Shown here: piece after piece, positions 47,358 through 58,355 of the stretch
How positions within the stretch are numbered: position 1 is the stretch's first letter
How the letters are laid out: each line of letters opens with the position of its first letter
Assembly (NCBI GenBank): GCA_004194705.1
Contig: SADC01001297.1
Location: 434,001 to 498,000, forward strand
Origin: Ditylenchus dipsaci
Taxonomy: Eukaryota > Nematoda > Chromadorea > Rhabditida > Anguinidae
Direction: 5' to 3'
DNA length: 64,000 bases
The notes under the pieces: generated by a model
The model's input: the letters and a program-made list of their open reading frames with translations, nothing else
The model's database searches: none
What the model was told of the DNA's origin: nothing
Made by a program: the position numbers and the translations under genes

Positions 47358-47895
47358 TCTCACCTAGCCGAATTACGTAATTCGTTTGTCCCCTTTTTTC
47401 CATAAATGGAAAAAGGGGACAAAAGTACCTACCCCGTTTTTGCTATCTTTTTTATTTCATTGGCCGATACGCGATTTTTGAACATGATTTTTTTAAGACA
47501 CTTTTTTTACGAATGTAAATGTAATGTAAATTCACAATTTTTAGGATGTGTTAATATTGTTATTTTAGTTGGTATTTTGGTATTCCAGTTACCATACTTT
47601 TGTTTTATGCAAATCAAGTATAAATATTTTTGTGTAAAATCCCATTGATTTGTTAAAAATTTAATTACAAATCTATAGTATAACCTTTGAATAATTGAAA
47701 CTATCAAAGAAGGAAGGTTTCTATTCTGCTGCTGCAAAGCTGGCTTGTCTGAAACAATGGAAAGTAAAGTAAATGAAATTGAATCTTAGCCATTCGCTTT
47801 CTAATTTATGGCGTCTTCACTTGATCTCTCCTTATCTTGCCCCAAACGTTTTATATCCTAGTATTAAAAAGAAGGGATTCTCGATTCTCTCAAAT

Positions 47896-48031
47896 AGGTC
47901 ATCCTGCAGGTGAACTGTTAGAGGTAGCCGCAGTCTATCATCACCTTCCCACAATAGGCATACCACATCTTACGTGTTTATCAGAAACATATTCAGTCCC
48001 TTATTCCATCAATTATTTTCCTTTGTTGTAA
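47896..48031 (+). CDS. Possible orphan exon
   Basis: After a CTCTCAAATAG acceptor, the frame GHPAGELLEVAAVYHHLPTI, then GIPHLTCLSETYS and INYFPLL, ends in TAA. The text faintly recalls receptor ligand-binding domains, but no partner exon was found and the resemblance may be chance. Confidence 0.2.
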
Positions 48032-48749
48032 AAAAGAAAACAAGTTTTGGATAATTCTAGGACCCCTTTTTGAGCTTTAGGATGATATTTTATTTTCGAT
48101 TTTCATCTTCGCTTTTTTCAAGGCAAGTTCACAATGAGTGTCACCCAAGTGTCGATCTAAGCGTTTTGTTAACGCGGAAAGAGGCAAACATGTTTGTTAA
48201 ATGGGGGGGGAGGGGTCGTTAAATCGAGGTTTGACTGTAGCTGATTTTGAAGTATCTTAGCTACAAAATGGTAACAGACATTTTTCTTCGACAGAGGAAA
48301 AAATTATGGTACTTCCTGCGTTAAAAAAAACTCTTAGGTCGACAATTATTTAAATTGCTAAAATTAGTTTAGCGTCTCATTCTATCTATTCTCATATTTT
48401 TTCATTATACTTAAAGAGTTATTTGTTTGTTCAAATCTGAATTGAACTAAATTGATAAGCTTCGAAACACTCGATTTGCAAGATTCTGCAGTTAAATTCA
48501 ATTATTTTGCAGGCTGTGATCCATATCAAGCGGAAACTGTTGTTGTGGGTAATCACCCTCTTAAATCTTGGTTGAATCCAAGAGGCTACCACTGACCAGT
48601 CAATCAATTGAACAGGCAGTCTCCCTCTGCTCAAGCAAACCATCTATCCACATCCGGCTGCCTTCCCCATCACTCATTACACCCTCCTCCCATCCTCCCC
48701 TCCACGACCTTCACTTTCTATTCACTAAATTAGCTTGAAGAATTACAGG

Positions 48750-49196
48750 ATGAGGTGCTGTGTTCCTCTCTCCCGACTATTTTCAGTATTGCTAATTATC
48801 GCTTTGAGCCTGGTAAACCATTGTCAGACAGAGGAGATACCCTCCTATTTGGCCAAAATCCATGAATTAAGGGATACAGTCAACCAAAGAAGGCCCTACC
48901 TGCAAGAAGAGCAAAGGAACATAGTTAAACAGAAAAAACCAAAAAGATACAAGTGTATCCTGATAGATGATGATGAGGAGAATAAGAAGGACACCACCTT
49001 GACTAGTCGGTTGGACAAACTCAAAGCACCCAGCTTTATGAAGGAACTCAAAATTAAAGCCTCACGAAAGCACAGCCACGATGAAGAAAATGAGGAAGAG
49101 ATCGGCAGTCAATACTATACAACTACTCAGAAGCCAAACCCTCCTTTCTATGGTCTGCCCGCAGAAGATCTTGACAGTTTTGTGTACACACCTAAG
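48750..49196 (+). CDS. Secreted protein, exon 1
   Basis: 149 codons from ATG to ...FVYTPK, then a GTGGGC donor in phase 0. It contains the signal peptide and a dibasic stretch (KQKKPKRYKC). An ACCGTAT MITE begins only 28 bp past the donor. Confidence 0.7.
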
Positions 49197-52100
49197 GTGG
49201 GCTCAGCCAATTTGACAAGAGACTACCGTATTCACTCTAATAAACGGGCATGCCCGTTATTTTTTCAACCCCTTTTTCTACTTTTTTGAAGCCTCATAAA
49301 TTTGGAAAAAATTTGAACCGATTTTAAGATTTTCGGGTGCTCAACCAAACTGTGAAAAATGGAAGCAGGTGAGCTCATGGTAACTAAGAAAACATAAAAA
49401 ACAGATTTGCAAAAAAATTTCTGAGCTGAGATATAGGTACTTGAGGGTGCCCTTTTATTAGAGTGAATACGTTATCCATAAAATATTTTACTGTTTAACA
49501 TACCGTCAGTCATTCGAAAAAGTCCTAATAACTAAAATCTTTGATGATCGCAAAATTTACCAAAGTTTTTACTTTTACGAAATTAGTTTATTTATGAAGT
49601 GAAACCTATGTTTCTCACAACATCCTAATTTATTATCCTAATTTTAGATTATGAAAAAGCGGGTGGAACCAGACATGTGCACGGGCCGGCCCGGGGCCGG
49701 GCCGGGCGGGCCTAGGTTTTTACGGCCCGGGCCCGGCTCATAGATTTCCGCGGTGGTCGGGCCGGGCCGGCCCGCCTCGGACAGCCCAATATATAATTTT
49801 CAAAATCCCGCCTCTTCAAAATCCCCTCTTTTCAAAATCCCAATATTTTCAATATCCCGTAATTTTCAATCGTTTCCAACTTTTTTCTTACTCATCTCCA
49901 ATCCTTCTTCGGAAGCTACAGCAGACGAAGAACACTACGCAAGACCCCAATCACAACGACGAGGAGGATTCTAGAGAGCCTTCGGGAAGCCTTCAAGCCC
50001 AAGGACAACGTTGACCTCTTTCAGATGGTGAAGTACGACCAAGATGAGAATGCGGAGAAGGCTGAAGTTACAAAATTTTTGGCATGCAAGCAATGCAGGA
50101 TGCTTATGGCTCACACTCACGGCGGTCATATTTCGTAAGCTCGCATTTTTCATATTGAATAATTAATGTTAAATATATTTCGTAGGCATCGATCTACCCA
50201 TATCAAGCAGCCTGAGGCAACGAACCTAAAGAACTTGCTCTCTTTCTATGCTCCCAACCGGCCCACTTCGGCAGAAATCCAGAAAATGAATGAAATTTAT
50301 ATGACTTTTATTTTCTGTCCCCCACATAGATAAAGAGCCGGGCTTTGCGGGCCAGCCCGGCCCGGGCCGTGCCGGGCTTCAGTTTTGAAATTTTCCGCGG
50401 GCCGGGCCCTAAAATTTCCGGCCCGTGCACATGTCTGGGTGGAACCAAAAAAATAATTTAAATTCTTTTGATCTTTTTCATTATTTATTTTTTGTATGAC
50501 CGTGTTCAGGCAGCTTTTAATTGGTCTGGTAAAGGACGAGTTTTTGGCTGTTGCTAAATTTTATTTTAAGCCTAAAAAAGTGGATTTTAAAAAAATGCCG
50601 GTGGCGCTATGCTGACCGATGCAGAGTGGCATTTTGGCACTTCGGGGTCGCATTTCATATTGATTTGAGAAAAGTGTTTAGCCATCTCCCAAGTGACTTT
50701 CATACGCTAAAAATGATATTACAGCTATTTTCTCACACCTTCCTAAATGAAAAATCGATTTTTTGGAAAAAAATTTGACCAAAATTTAAGTTTTTGCCTT
50801 GGGCGACCAAGACGAATCAAGATTTTGGTCAATTTTCGGCCAAAAAAGTTTTTCTTTAAGTTTAGTTTTTCATGTAGGAAAGTGTCATAAAATAGCTTTT
50901 TTAGCGAAAAACAATTACTTAGGAGACGTTTCAACACTATTCTCAAATTAATATAAAGTGCTTAATATAAAATGCTAAAATATAAAATAAAAGAACCTTA
51001 CTTAGAAGCCTTATACTTATGTACTTTATGTTTTATTGGCTTTACCTATTTTATTGGCTTTTGAAAGTATTGTAGCAAATTTCTAAACTTAGAGCTTACA
51101 AAAACCTGATGGAAATGTTTTTATATCAAAATTTCTTTGAAAATGTGTATAGCTTGAGAAGGCAACCCCTTTCCCCAGGAACGGTTTGAAAAAGGTCTCC
51201 TGTTTGCGCAGCAACATTTTCTCTGCTAAAGTTCTAGGCTGCACAGGGGCTGTTCAAGCACATAGAAAAGAAGCACGGAATTATTAGATTAAAAGATATC
51301 ATAAATCCAGTGTTATCGACTTCAGAAACAGCATTCATTATTAGAAAAAGTTGCAACAGAAAAAAGCAAATTTACGGCAGAAAAAAGTGAATTCGCAGCA
51401 AGAAAAAGTATTTCTACGGCGAAAAACAGTATTTCTGTGGCAAAAAAAGCATTTTTACGGCAAGAAAAAAGTTTGCCCTTTTTGAGTGTCGCATTCATGT
51501 GAAAATTTCAATTCATTGTTAGTCTAATCAATGGACAGTATCTTAAATCTTTTAAAATTGTTTTCTATCAGTAGTTGTTGAAAAATGCATGTAGAGTTGA
51601 TAAATATGGCTTTGGTAAATAAAGGTCTTGTTTATTATTTGGGTTTGCAGGAATTTGGTCTAATTATCAAAATGACATCTTTTAAAAAAAATTGTTCGGT
51701 ATGCCAAATTTTGGACAAGTTTCTCACCTTTTCAAAAGGCATGCCCATGCGTTTGAACTTGGTGCTCGCCAATTCGAAAATATTTCCTAATCATCTCAAT
51801 TTTTTTTACTTTTCACTTGGTTTCTGACAAAACCATATCTAAAATTAAATTCTAAGATTTGTTCTGTTCTAACAAAACCAAGCTCAAAAATCCTTACACA
51901 AGTTCAATTTAAAAATGGCATGCACCAAATTCGAACGCGTGGAATGCCCCTTTAAATGATCGAAAAATACTAAAATATATATGTTTATTTGTTACTGTTC
52001 TTCAATCAGATGAAAGCTGATTATAAATTGTTATTCAGCCATATGAAGTAGAGGAGCCAACCGAGTCGCCAGCCGCGACCACCACTGCCAGCCTCGTCAA

Positions 52101-52713
52101 ATAAGTACTTCCCTGAACAAACCCCTGAGACAAGTTATGCTACCAAGAGCTCATGGCATCCCCTTGAGGAGGGTAATGTCTGCAAGTCAACCAGAAGCTG
52201 TCCAGGTGCAGCAGCAACAACAGCCAGATTCTCAAGCTGCTGCCCCCCCTCCTTCATCTATCCAGCAAGAAACTAATGTTGCCAGAGATGGCAGCAATAG
52301 AGCATTGGTTTTAGCGCCTGAAAACTGTAAAATGGTAAGTCTTTTCGATAATTCTCTAAGGAGCTTTTAGAAAGATTTTTAAGCTTTTACTCAGGTTATG
52401 CCCTCGCTTAAAATTTCGGTGATAATTGCAAGAATAGGCCGGAACAATGCTAAAAAGCAATTTAGAAATAAAAAAAATCCTAGACATGAAATACTTTACG
52501 TAAGCTGTGCATTATTGTCTAAACTGAAGTTATTTACAGATAGAGCATTATGCTGGATTATATGGTGTCAAAGATGTGAAATCATGGGTTCACCACAACT
52601 GCTCCTTTGCCAAGATGTACTTGCCAACAGCTAGTTGTGCTGAAATCGACATACTTGTTGGCTCCTGTAACATAGCTGGTAGTCCACAAACTGAGCCATA
52701 TTCTACACACTAA
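48750..52713 (+). CDS. Secreted acidic protein with a four-cysteine C-terminal module
   Basis: Exons 48750-49196, 52039-52334 and 52540-52713, phases 0/0, about 305 residues. The ATG at 48750 gives a signal peptide (MRCCVPLSRLFSVLLIIALS). The middle is charged, with RKHSHDEENEEEIGS, then Thr/Pro-rich (EVEEPTESPAATTTASLVK), then Gln-rich. The end has Cys spaced C-x22-C-x11-C-x9-C around NCSFAKMYLPTASCAEIDIL. Exon 2 is 296 bp (3n-1): one A added to GTCAAATAAG joins its two halves. Otherwise a stop at 52102 would give a 170-residue form without the Cys module. A polyadenylation signal lies at 52759. I do not recognise the family. Confidence 0.7.
49224..49473. mobile_element. ACCGTAT-type MITE
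   Basis: TACCGTATTCACTCTAATAA to the TTATTAGAGTGAATACG end. Interior includes GGGCATGCCCGTTATTTTTT. In intron 1 of the secreted-protein gene. Confidence 0.65.
49670..50437. mobile_element. hAT-derived element with BED zinc-finger remnant, 8-bp TSD
   Basis: GGTGGAAC is duplicated at 49662-49669 and 50438-50445. Termini CAGACATGTGCACGGGCCGG and complement, followed by GGGCCGGGCC iterations. Inside, two exons code for a BED-type finger, FLACKQCRMLMAHTHGGHIS joined across a GTAAGC...CGTAG intron to HRSTHIKQPEATNLKNLLSF. The rest of a hAT transposase is missing. A GC-rich island in AT-rich intron 1. Confidence 0.85.
52039..52334 (+). CDS. Secreted protein, exon 2 (frame lesion)
   Basis: TTGTTATTCAG acceptor and GTAAGT donor. 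First frame PYEVEEPTESPAATTTASLV; -1 frame after the A run STSLNKPLRQVMLPRAHGIP and on to a Gln-rich region. The length is one base short of phase 0/0. Confidence 0.65.
52540..52713 (+). CDS. Secreted protein, terminal exon
   Basis: GTTATTTACAG acceptor, phase 0, 57 codons then TAA. Contains three of the four conserved-looking Cys and YGVKDVKSWVHHNCSFAKMY. Confidence 0.75.
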   Translation: MEHYAGLYGVKDVKSWVHHNCSFAKMYLPTASCAEIDILVGSCNIAGSPQTEPYSTH

Positions 52714-52758
52714 TTTTATAATTTATCGTTGTCTTTTGGGGTAGTTGTTGATAATGTG

Positions 52759-52764
52759 AATAAA
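52759..52764 (+). promoter_or_regulatory. Polyadenylation signal AATAAA
   Basis: AATAAA lies 46 bp past the stop codon of the secreted-protein gene, with a second at about 52776. Confidence 0.7.
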
Positions 52765-54383
52765 TGTTTAATTTAAATAAAGTTATTAAACTAATTAAAT
52801 AAAATTGTATATGTTTACATCCTTTTTTTGTTTCTAGTGTGATTCACAAACAAAGACATCGTCAAGTAACATAAAACTTTAAAAAATTGAGTGAATTTCT
52901 AAACAGTTAATAGGGACAAAATCGCACCGTTGTAACAGCTATATTAAATACTTTTTAAAGACCAACGGACAACGAGAATTTCACACGTTTGAATGCGCGC
53001 ATGATGCTTTTTTATTTTTTGTTTTTCGTATGAGGCTACTTTTATTAAAATAGGGAAAGATACCCTAGTTACTTGTAGTGCAGTGAGTAAGCAATTGACG
53101 TTTGCGTAGAGTGTAAGCGGGGTTTTGCTGGCCCGATACTCTCTGTGCGGTGTAGGGAGAAATAAATCTACTTCGGTCTTAGCCTCTTTATTCCAGCTCT
53201 CAAATTTAGGTAATTAACCCCAGTTCAAACAATAAACACAAAATAAAATATTAGCACGAATGGAAATCTATCTTCCATGGGGGTTACATAGGGTAAACGC
53301 TTAACATTCACCTAACAGTGGAATGGGCCAAAATGTACAAACACGACTATAGGGGGCAATGGAGATGGTATCTAAGGCAGCGGTAGCTGGCGGTAAAACC
53401 GTCTCCTGAGCTTTAGGATGTGATGGCGATGGTCTCCATGGGCGGCTTATTGAGGGCTCTTGGGTGGTGCTTCTCCTCCTCTAATTGGTTGAACTTCGTT
53501 GGGTGGGTGGTCGATCCACTGGGCTTCACTGATCAACTGTGGTCAGATTCCATGATGGTGAGTGTCTCTGCCCAAGATAGTCCAATGGCCCTGGGAAAGT
53601 CTGCAAAGAAGCACTGGAAACTTCTATCAGATTAGCTGGTGTTATTGTGGTGAAATATTATGTGCAGTTCTTTGCTGTCTGGGGCCTATTCCAACAGATG
53701 AGAGTTGAGAGTAGATAGTTGATAGTTGAGAGTGATAGTGTTCCAACAATTGAGAGTTGAGAGTAATAGTTGAGAGTTGAGAGCAGACAGTTGATAGTTG
53801 ATAGTGATAGTGTTCCAATAGTTGAGAGTACTTCACTCTCAGCTATCAACTATCAAGTATCAACTTTTGCAACATTATCACATTTTGTTACTATTATGAT
53901 CTCTCCGCCCACTTCAGTTGACACATTCAAAAAATTTAATTTTTTTACGTTTTTCATGTTCCGAAACCTGTTTTCTGGACTAATTCGGGCATGCTGAAGA
54001 TGGTTGATAGTGGTAAAACGCCGTTTTGTCAGGTATTTTTTGAGTTTTGGTAAAATCGAGTTTTGGCAAGATCAATTATATCCCGATCCTTAAAAAATAC
54101 CATACAAAACCTTATTTTACTATTATCAAACCATCTTCAGCATGCCTGAATCAGTCCAGAAAACAGGTTTTGGAACATGAAAAACGTAAAAATTTTTTTG
54201 ATCCAAGTGGACGACCACTTGGTTTGGTTGGTTCATGGATTATGTAGTAGAACTAAAAATGGATCATAGAAAAACATTTTAAATTTTAAAAATTCTGTAC
54301 AAGATGAAAGTATTACCACCCGGGTACTAACCACTACACTACATGAGTTATTCAACCTAGTACGAATACCTGGGTACAAGAAA

Positions 54384-54696
54384 ACCAAGTGGTCGACCAC
54401 TTGGAGCAAAATTTTTTTTCATTTTTTCGGGTTCCAAAACCGATTTTCTGAACTGATTCGAGCATGCTGAAGATGGTTTGACGGTGGTAAAACGCCGTTT
54501 TGTCGGGTATATTTTGAGTTGTTGTTAACGATTGATGTATTAAATCAATCGTTAGCGATAACTCAAAAATTTGTCGATGAATCGTGATTTTACCACTGTC
54601 AAACCATCTTCAGCATGCCCGAATCAGTTCAGAAAATGGGTTTTGGAACCCGAAAAATGAAAATTTTTTTTGCTCCAAGTGGTCGACCACTTGGTT
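54384..54696. repeat. CCAAGTGGTCG palindrome MITE
   Basis: ACCAAGTGGTCGACCACTTG at both ends (perfectly palindromic), inverted interior arms with GAAGATGGTTTGACRGTGGT. Best-preserved copy of the family. Confidence 0.75.
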
Positions 54697-54946
54697 TTGG
54701 TGGTTCAGCTGGCCAGGAATATTGGGATTTCGGTGCGTGAAATCGGTTTTGGTCTCATTTAACCCAATTCCCTACACGATTCCACATATGATAACATGGT
54801 TTGTTTTTGAAATTTTTCACTTTACAGGCGATCCAGCTGATCCACCTGACCAGAAGGTACGCATTTCGGGTTTTGCGGTCTGGGTAGGTGAAATTGGGAT
54901 TCTGGTCTTATCAAACCTTATTCACGTCACGATTTCACATTTGATA

Positions 54947-55135
54947 CAGTCGAACCTCTCATTAACATACTCCCCCATTAACATACGCTCTCCCATTAAC
55001 ATACGGCCGGCTAAGACCTATTTGGTCTGATCATAGTGATTTTATTATTAACATACTCTCCCATTAACATACACCTCTCATTAACACACGATTAGTGCCG
55101 GTCCCAAGGGTGTATGTTAATGGGCGGTTTGACTG
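54947..55135. mobile_element. pogo MITE with ATTAACATAC iterations
   Basis: CAGTCGAACCTCTCATTAAC to the complement of CAGTCAAACCGCCCATTAAC, TA on both sides, with CCATTAACATAC repeated. Confidence 0.8.
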
Positions 55136-56646
55136 TAGCATGCTTTGTTTTTTAAAATATCGAAAAATATTTTTTCAGGTTCTCCAGGTGGATATCCACC
55201 TGACCAAGTGGTACCCACCCAGTTTTAAGGTTTTGGTATGGAAAGTCGAGATTTTGGTCTTAACAAACCCAATTCCCTACACCATTTTGCATATGATGGC
55301 ATAGTTTTTTTTTCATTTTTATGAAAATTTTAAATTTCACTATCAACTATCAAAAAAACGGTGGGTGACCATTTTACCCACCGTTTTTTTCTGATAATTA
55401 TCAACTCTCAACTCTCAATTGTTGGAACACTATCAAGTATCAACTATCAACTCTCAACTATCAAGTATCAAAAAGTTCACTCTCAACTGTTGAAACACGA
55501 TCACAATCAACTATCAAGTATCAACTCTCTACTCTCAACTATCAACTCTCAACTGTTGGAATAGGCCCCTGTATGGATGTGTGTGGGTTTTGTGGTTGTT
55601 TGACGAGTGAGCCCTGCCCCTTAAATTTGGATATGTTACATCTGCCGCTCCTAAATAAAACCGTCCTCGGTTTACTTAGGTTTAGCAAACAACCACCAGT
55701 TACAAGTTGTTACATATAGGTCAAATTACGACTATTTCTATAGGATCTACACGTGTAGCGTAGTAAGTTAGCTTTAGCTTCCCACTTTTTACGTTTCAAC
55801 AATTGGCGCAGTCGAAAGTTCGATCCCGCATGGTCCCGGACATTTATTTTTCAAAAAAAAAAATCCTCCCTTTAATACATTCGGACCCTCCTGGGCGCGG
55901 TACGACCACCGGGCTGCCCACGGGTAAAATATCGATTACCGACGGTCAATGAATTTTTTTTGAAATTTTTGATCAAAATCGTCATTTTCAGGCCAAAAGT
56001 TTCTGGAAAGTCGACCCAAACGCCGAAATTTCATCCTAAATCCGAATCCGTTGAGATCAGATCGAAATAATTTTTATGAGCTGATATATAGCTATTTTGA
56101 GTAGATCGATCAGGAATTTGGCACCATTCACCTATTTTAATGGGTATCTCAGTCTATAAAAAATATTTGGTACTTCTTTAGTTTACATCACACCTCAAAT
56201 TTTTCGATTAAACCGAGGGCTGAAAATAAGGAACTAAACAGAGAAGATACCTAAGGCCAAAGCGAAGGATGAGAGCATCAACAGAAAAGAGATCAAAAAG
56301 TTCACTCAAACTAATCCTTAGATGGTCTAAACAGCATCAAAAAACTGGGATACTGAATTTTTTTCCAATATATGTCAAAGCTGGAATTCAACAAATTTGG
56401 TGATTTTATTTCTGATCTGTTATTAAACTTTCTACTGTAAAACGAATTCTTTTGAATTTGCTAGCAACAGAATGCCAAATTCTTTGAACTAACGCCAGGA
56501 AATTTCCCGCAGGACAACCACCACAAGGATTATCAAATAAATAATCGCTTTCAACATTTGTTCTGCCAAGCTGATCTGCTCATGTCGATTCCAAAACTTT
56601 TTTTCTGGAACTCAAACAATAATTAAGTTTTAGACTAGTTAGCCAA

Positions 56647-57400
56647 ATGAAGCGGACCTATTCCATGCGCAAAGATAAACTGCAACCATTTAACAGCTCA
56701 GGTGCCACCTCCAGTGATTCTAGGAATAAGTCCAGTGAGTCCTGGAATAAAGGTGGCAGGACGTCTATTGCTTCTGGCTCTTCTCTGAAACAAGACAGAG
56801 AAGACCTGGAGCTGTTTGGTTTTGGAGAGGGCAGAAGAAGACCTGGCTCAAACCTAAGTTCCACCAGTTTTGGCGGTGGTGGCAGCCGCAAAAACATTCA
56901 CTGGTCAGTCATTTCTATCAAGTATTTTTATGGAAAGTGGAAAAAACTCATTTTTGGTAAATTAGAGACATTTACTGGAAATCTGGCGCTATCGATATAA
57001 ATCTGACTGGATAATATACTATAATCTATAAGCTTCTAGCGGCTCAAATATGCATCATTCATTATCCGGAAGTCTCTCTTATCCCGGCTTAAATTTACAA
57101 AACTCGAACTGGAGTAATCAACAATCGAGCACTATGAAAAATCAAGAAGTCAGGCATTTTATTCTTTTTCGAAAGTAATTGCTAGTCACCCATAAATTAG
57201 GCAGAGCGGCACATGTTTGCCTGGCGAGATGGGCTTATATACAGTTAAGAGTGAAGCCTAGGCGAAACCTTAAGCGAATGCTAGGCCGGGGTATATTAGG
57301 ACGGACTCAAACGTGTGTGTCCACATGTGTGTCTTTCATTTACTCCATTTTTTGCAGGAACACATTTATTGAACCATATTCTCCGATTTCTGATAAATGA
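56647..57400 (+). CDS. Serine-rich exon(s), possibly the 5' end of the COP1 gene
   Basis: ATG at 56647 gives MKRTYSMRKDKLQPFNSSGA and a Ser/Gly-rich stretch ending SFGGGGSRKNIH, phase 2 at a GTCAGT donor (56903). A possible next exon (57356-57400, after CATTTTTTGCAG) adds NTFIEPYSPISDK and a stop, making a protein of about 100 residues. Alternatively the exon could splice in the same phase to the RING exon at 59089. The Ser/Gly-rich SRK composition resembles the N terminus of animal COP1 just before the RING. The two choices cannot be separated from sequence alone. Confidence 0.45.
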
Positions 57401-57491
57401 CTCCAGTTTTCCAAAAAAAGATCTCAGGTTTACAACAAAACTACCAGATTTCCTATACGATTGGCTCAAAACAAAAGAAGTGCCTAATTTA

Positions 57492-58355
57492 TAGGGTGGT
57501 CCAAGAAACATCGGCCCTTTTAAACGGTCATAACATGTATCGCGGGTCGAATTTTGAATATCTGTAAACGCAGTTCGACTCAATTTGATCTAACAATTCT
57601 TTTGGTGTATAATGTGAAAAACACAAATTTCTCTTGGTGCCCTCTGTTTCAGGCCATGGGCTGTAGATGGTTTCTGGATGGTAGGTCTCAAACTACAGGG
57701 GGAACAAGCGAAAAACGTGTTTTTCACATTACCGTATTTCCTCTATTAAAGGGCATGCCCGTGCGTTAAGGCGCGAACCAGCAGTTTTTTTCGAATTTTT
57801 TCGAATCGTCCCATTTTTCACTCGTCCTGCGTCAAATCTGATATAGATGACCTCATACTGCTTTTGAAAACTAGACAGAAAACTTAAAAAATCTGGACGA
57901 GTCGAATGTAAAAATTTATTGAGAAAGAAAAGAACTGCTGGTTCGCGCCTTTTCTCCCCATCGGCACGATCATGCCCCTTTAACTTAACTTACCATCCTC
58001 TAATAACTCCCACACCCTCTAATAAGTCCCCACCCTACAGACCTTATATCTCAGCCTAGAGCAAACATTTAGCAAACCTGTTTTTTGCGTTTTCTTAGTT
58101 ACCACGAGTTTACCTGATTACATTTTTCAGATTTTTGGTTGAGCACCTGAAAATCTCAAAATCGACATGAAATTTTTCCAATTTTTTAGAGGTTGAAAAA
58201 TAACTCCCATGGGGGTTAATAGAGGAAATACGGTACCTACTAAAAAAAATTAAGATCAAAGTGAGTCGAACTGAGTTTAAAGAAATGTGGAATCCATCCT
58301 AGAAAAAAGTTTTGACGGTTTAAAAGTGTCGATATTTATTTTTTGGACCACCCTG
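57492..58355. mobile_element. mariner-like element, TA target
   Basis: TAGGGTGGTCCAAGAAACAT and the complement of CAGGGTGGTCCAAAAAATAA, with TA on both sides. A related end (CAGGGTGGTCTTAAAAATAA) is at 10291. An ACCGTAT MITE (57730-58235, TACCGTATTTCCTCTATTAA to its complement) fills most of the interior. Confidence 0.7.
57730..58235. mobile_element. ACCGTAT-type MITE, long form
   Basis: TACCGTATTTCCTCTATTAA to TTAATAGAGGAAATACGGTA, with a second inverted block (GGCGCGAACCAGCAG and complement) inside. About 506 bp. Confidence 0.75.

Larger units (their letters stand above)
44697..47401. mobile_element. MULE-type transposon with 15-bp minisatellite TIRs and a transposase-like gene
   Basis: Outer inverted ends: GGAAAAAGGGGGACAAACGA (44697) and the complement of GGAAAAAAGGGGACAAACGA (right end), both followed by GCTAGGNGAGATTTGCC. 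Behind them are tandem arrays of CAAAACGAAATTTGC on the left (two blocks, 44738-44893 and 44927-45112) and the inverted array on the right (46964-47357). Between the arrays on the minus strand lies the FLYWCH/MULE gene. No convincing TSD was found. Confidence 0.7.
53681..55569. mobile_element. Element with TTGAGAGTTGATAG minisatellite TIRs
   Basis: Left 53681-53870 starts GGGGCCTATTCCAACAGATG and iterates GTTGAGAGT / GTTGATAGT. The right end (55330-55569) is the inverted equivalent. Near-duplicates GCTGTCTGG / CCTGTATGG flank it if the TIR starts GGCC (7 of 9 match). The interior holds CCAAGTGGTCG MITEs and a pogo MITE. Confidence 0.65.
53040..55860 (+). mobile_element. LTR-retrotransposon remnant (LTR and PBS-like site)
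   Basis: AGAAATAAATCTACTTCGG at about 53160 and a promoter-like tract at 55580-55790 resemble LTR text. AATTGGCGCAGTCG at 55801-55814 follows a CA end and is typical of a primer-binding site in Gypsy/mdg1-like elements. No gag or pol follows. The LTR-like DNA is interrupted by the element 53681-55569. Confidence 0.35.
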
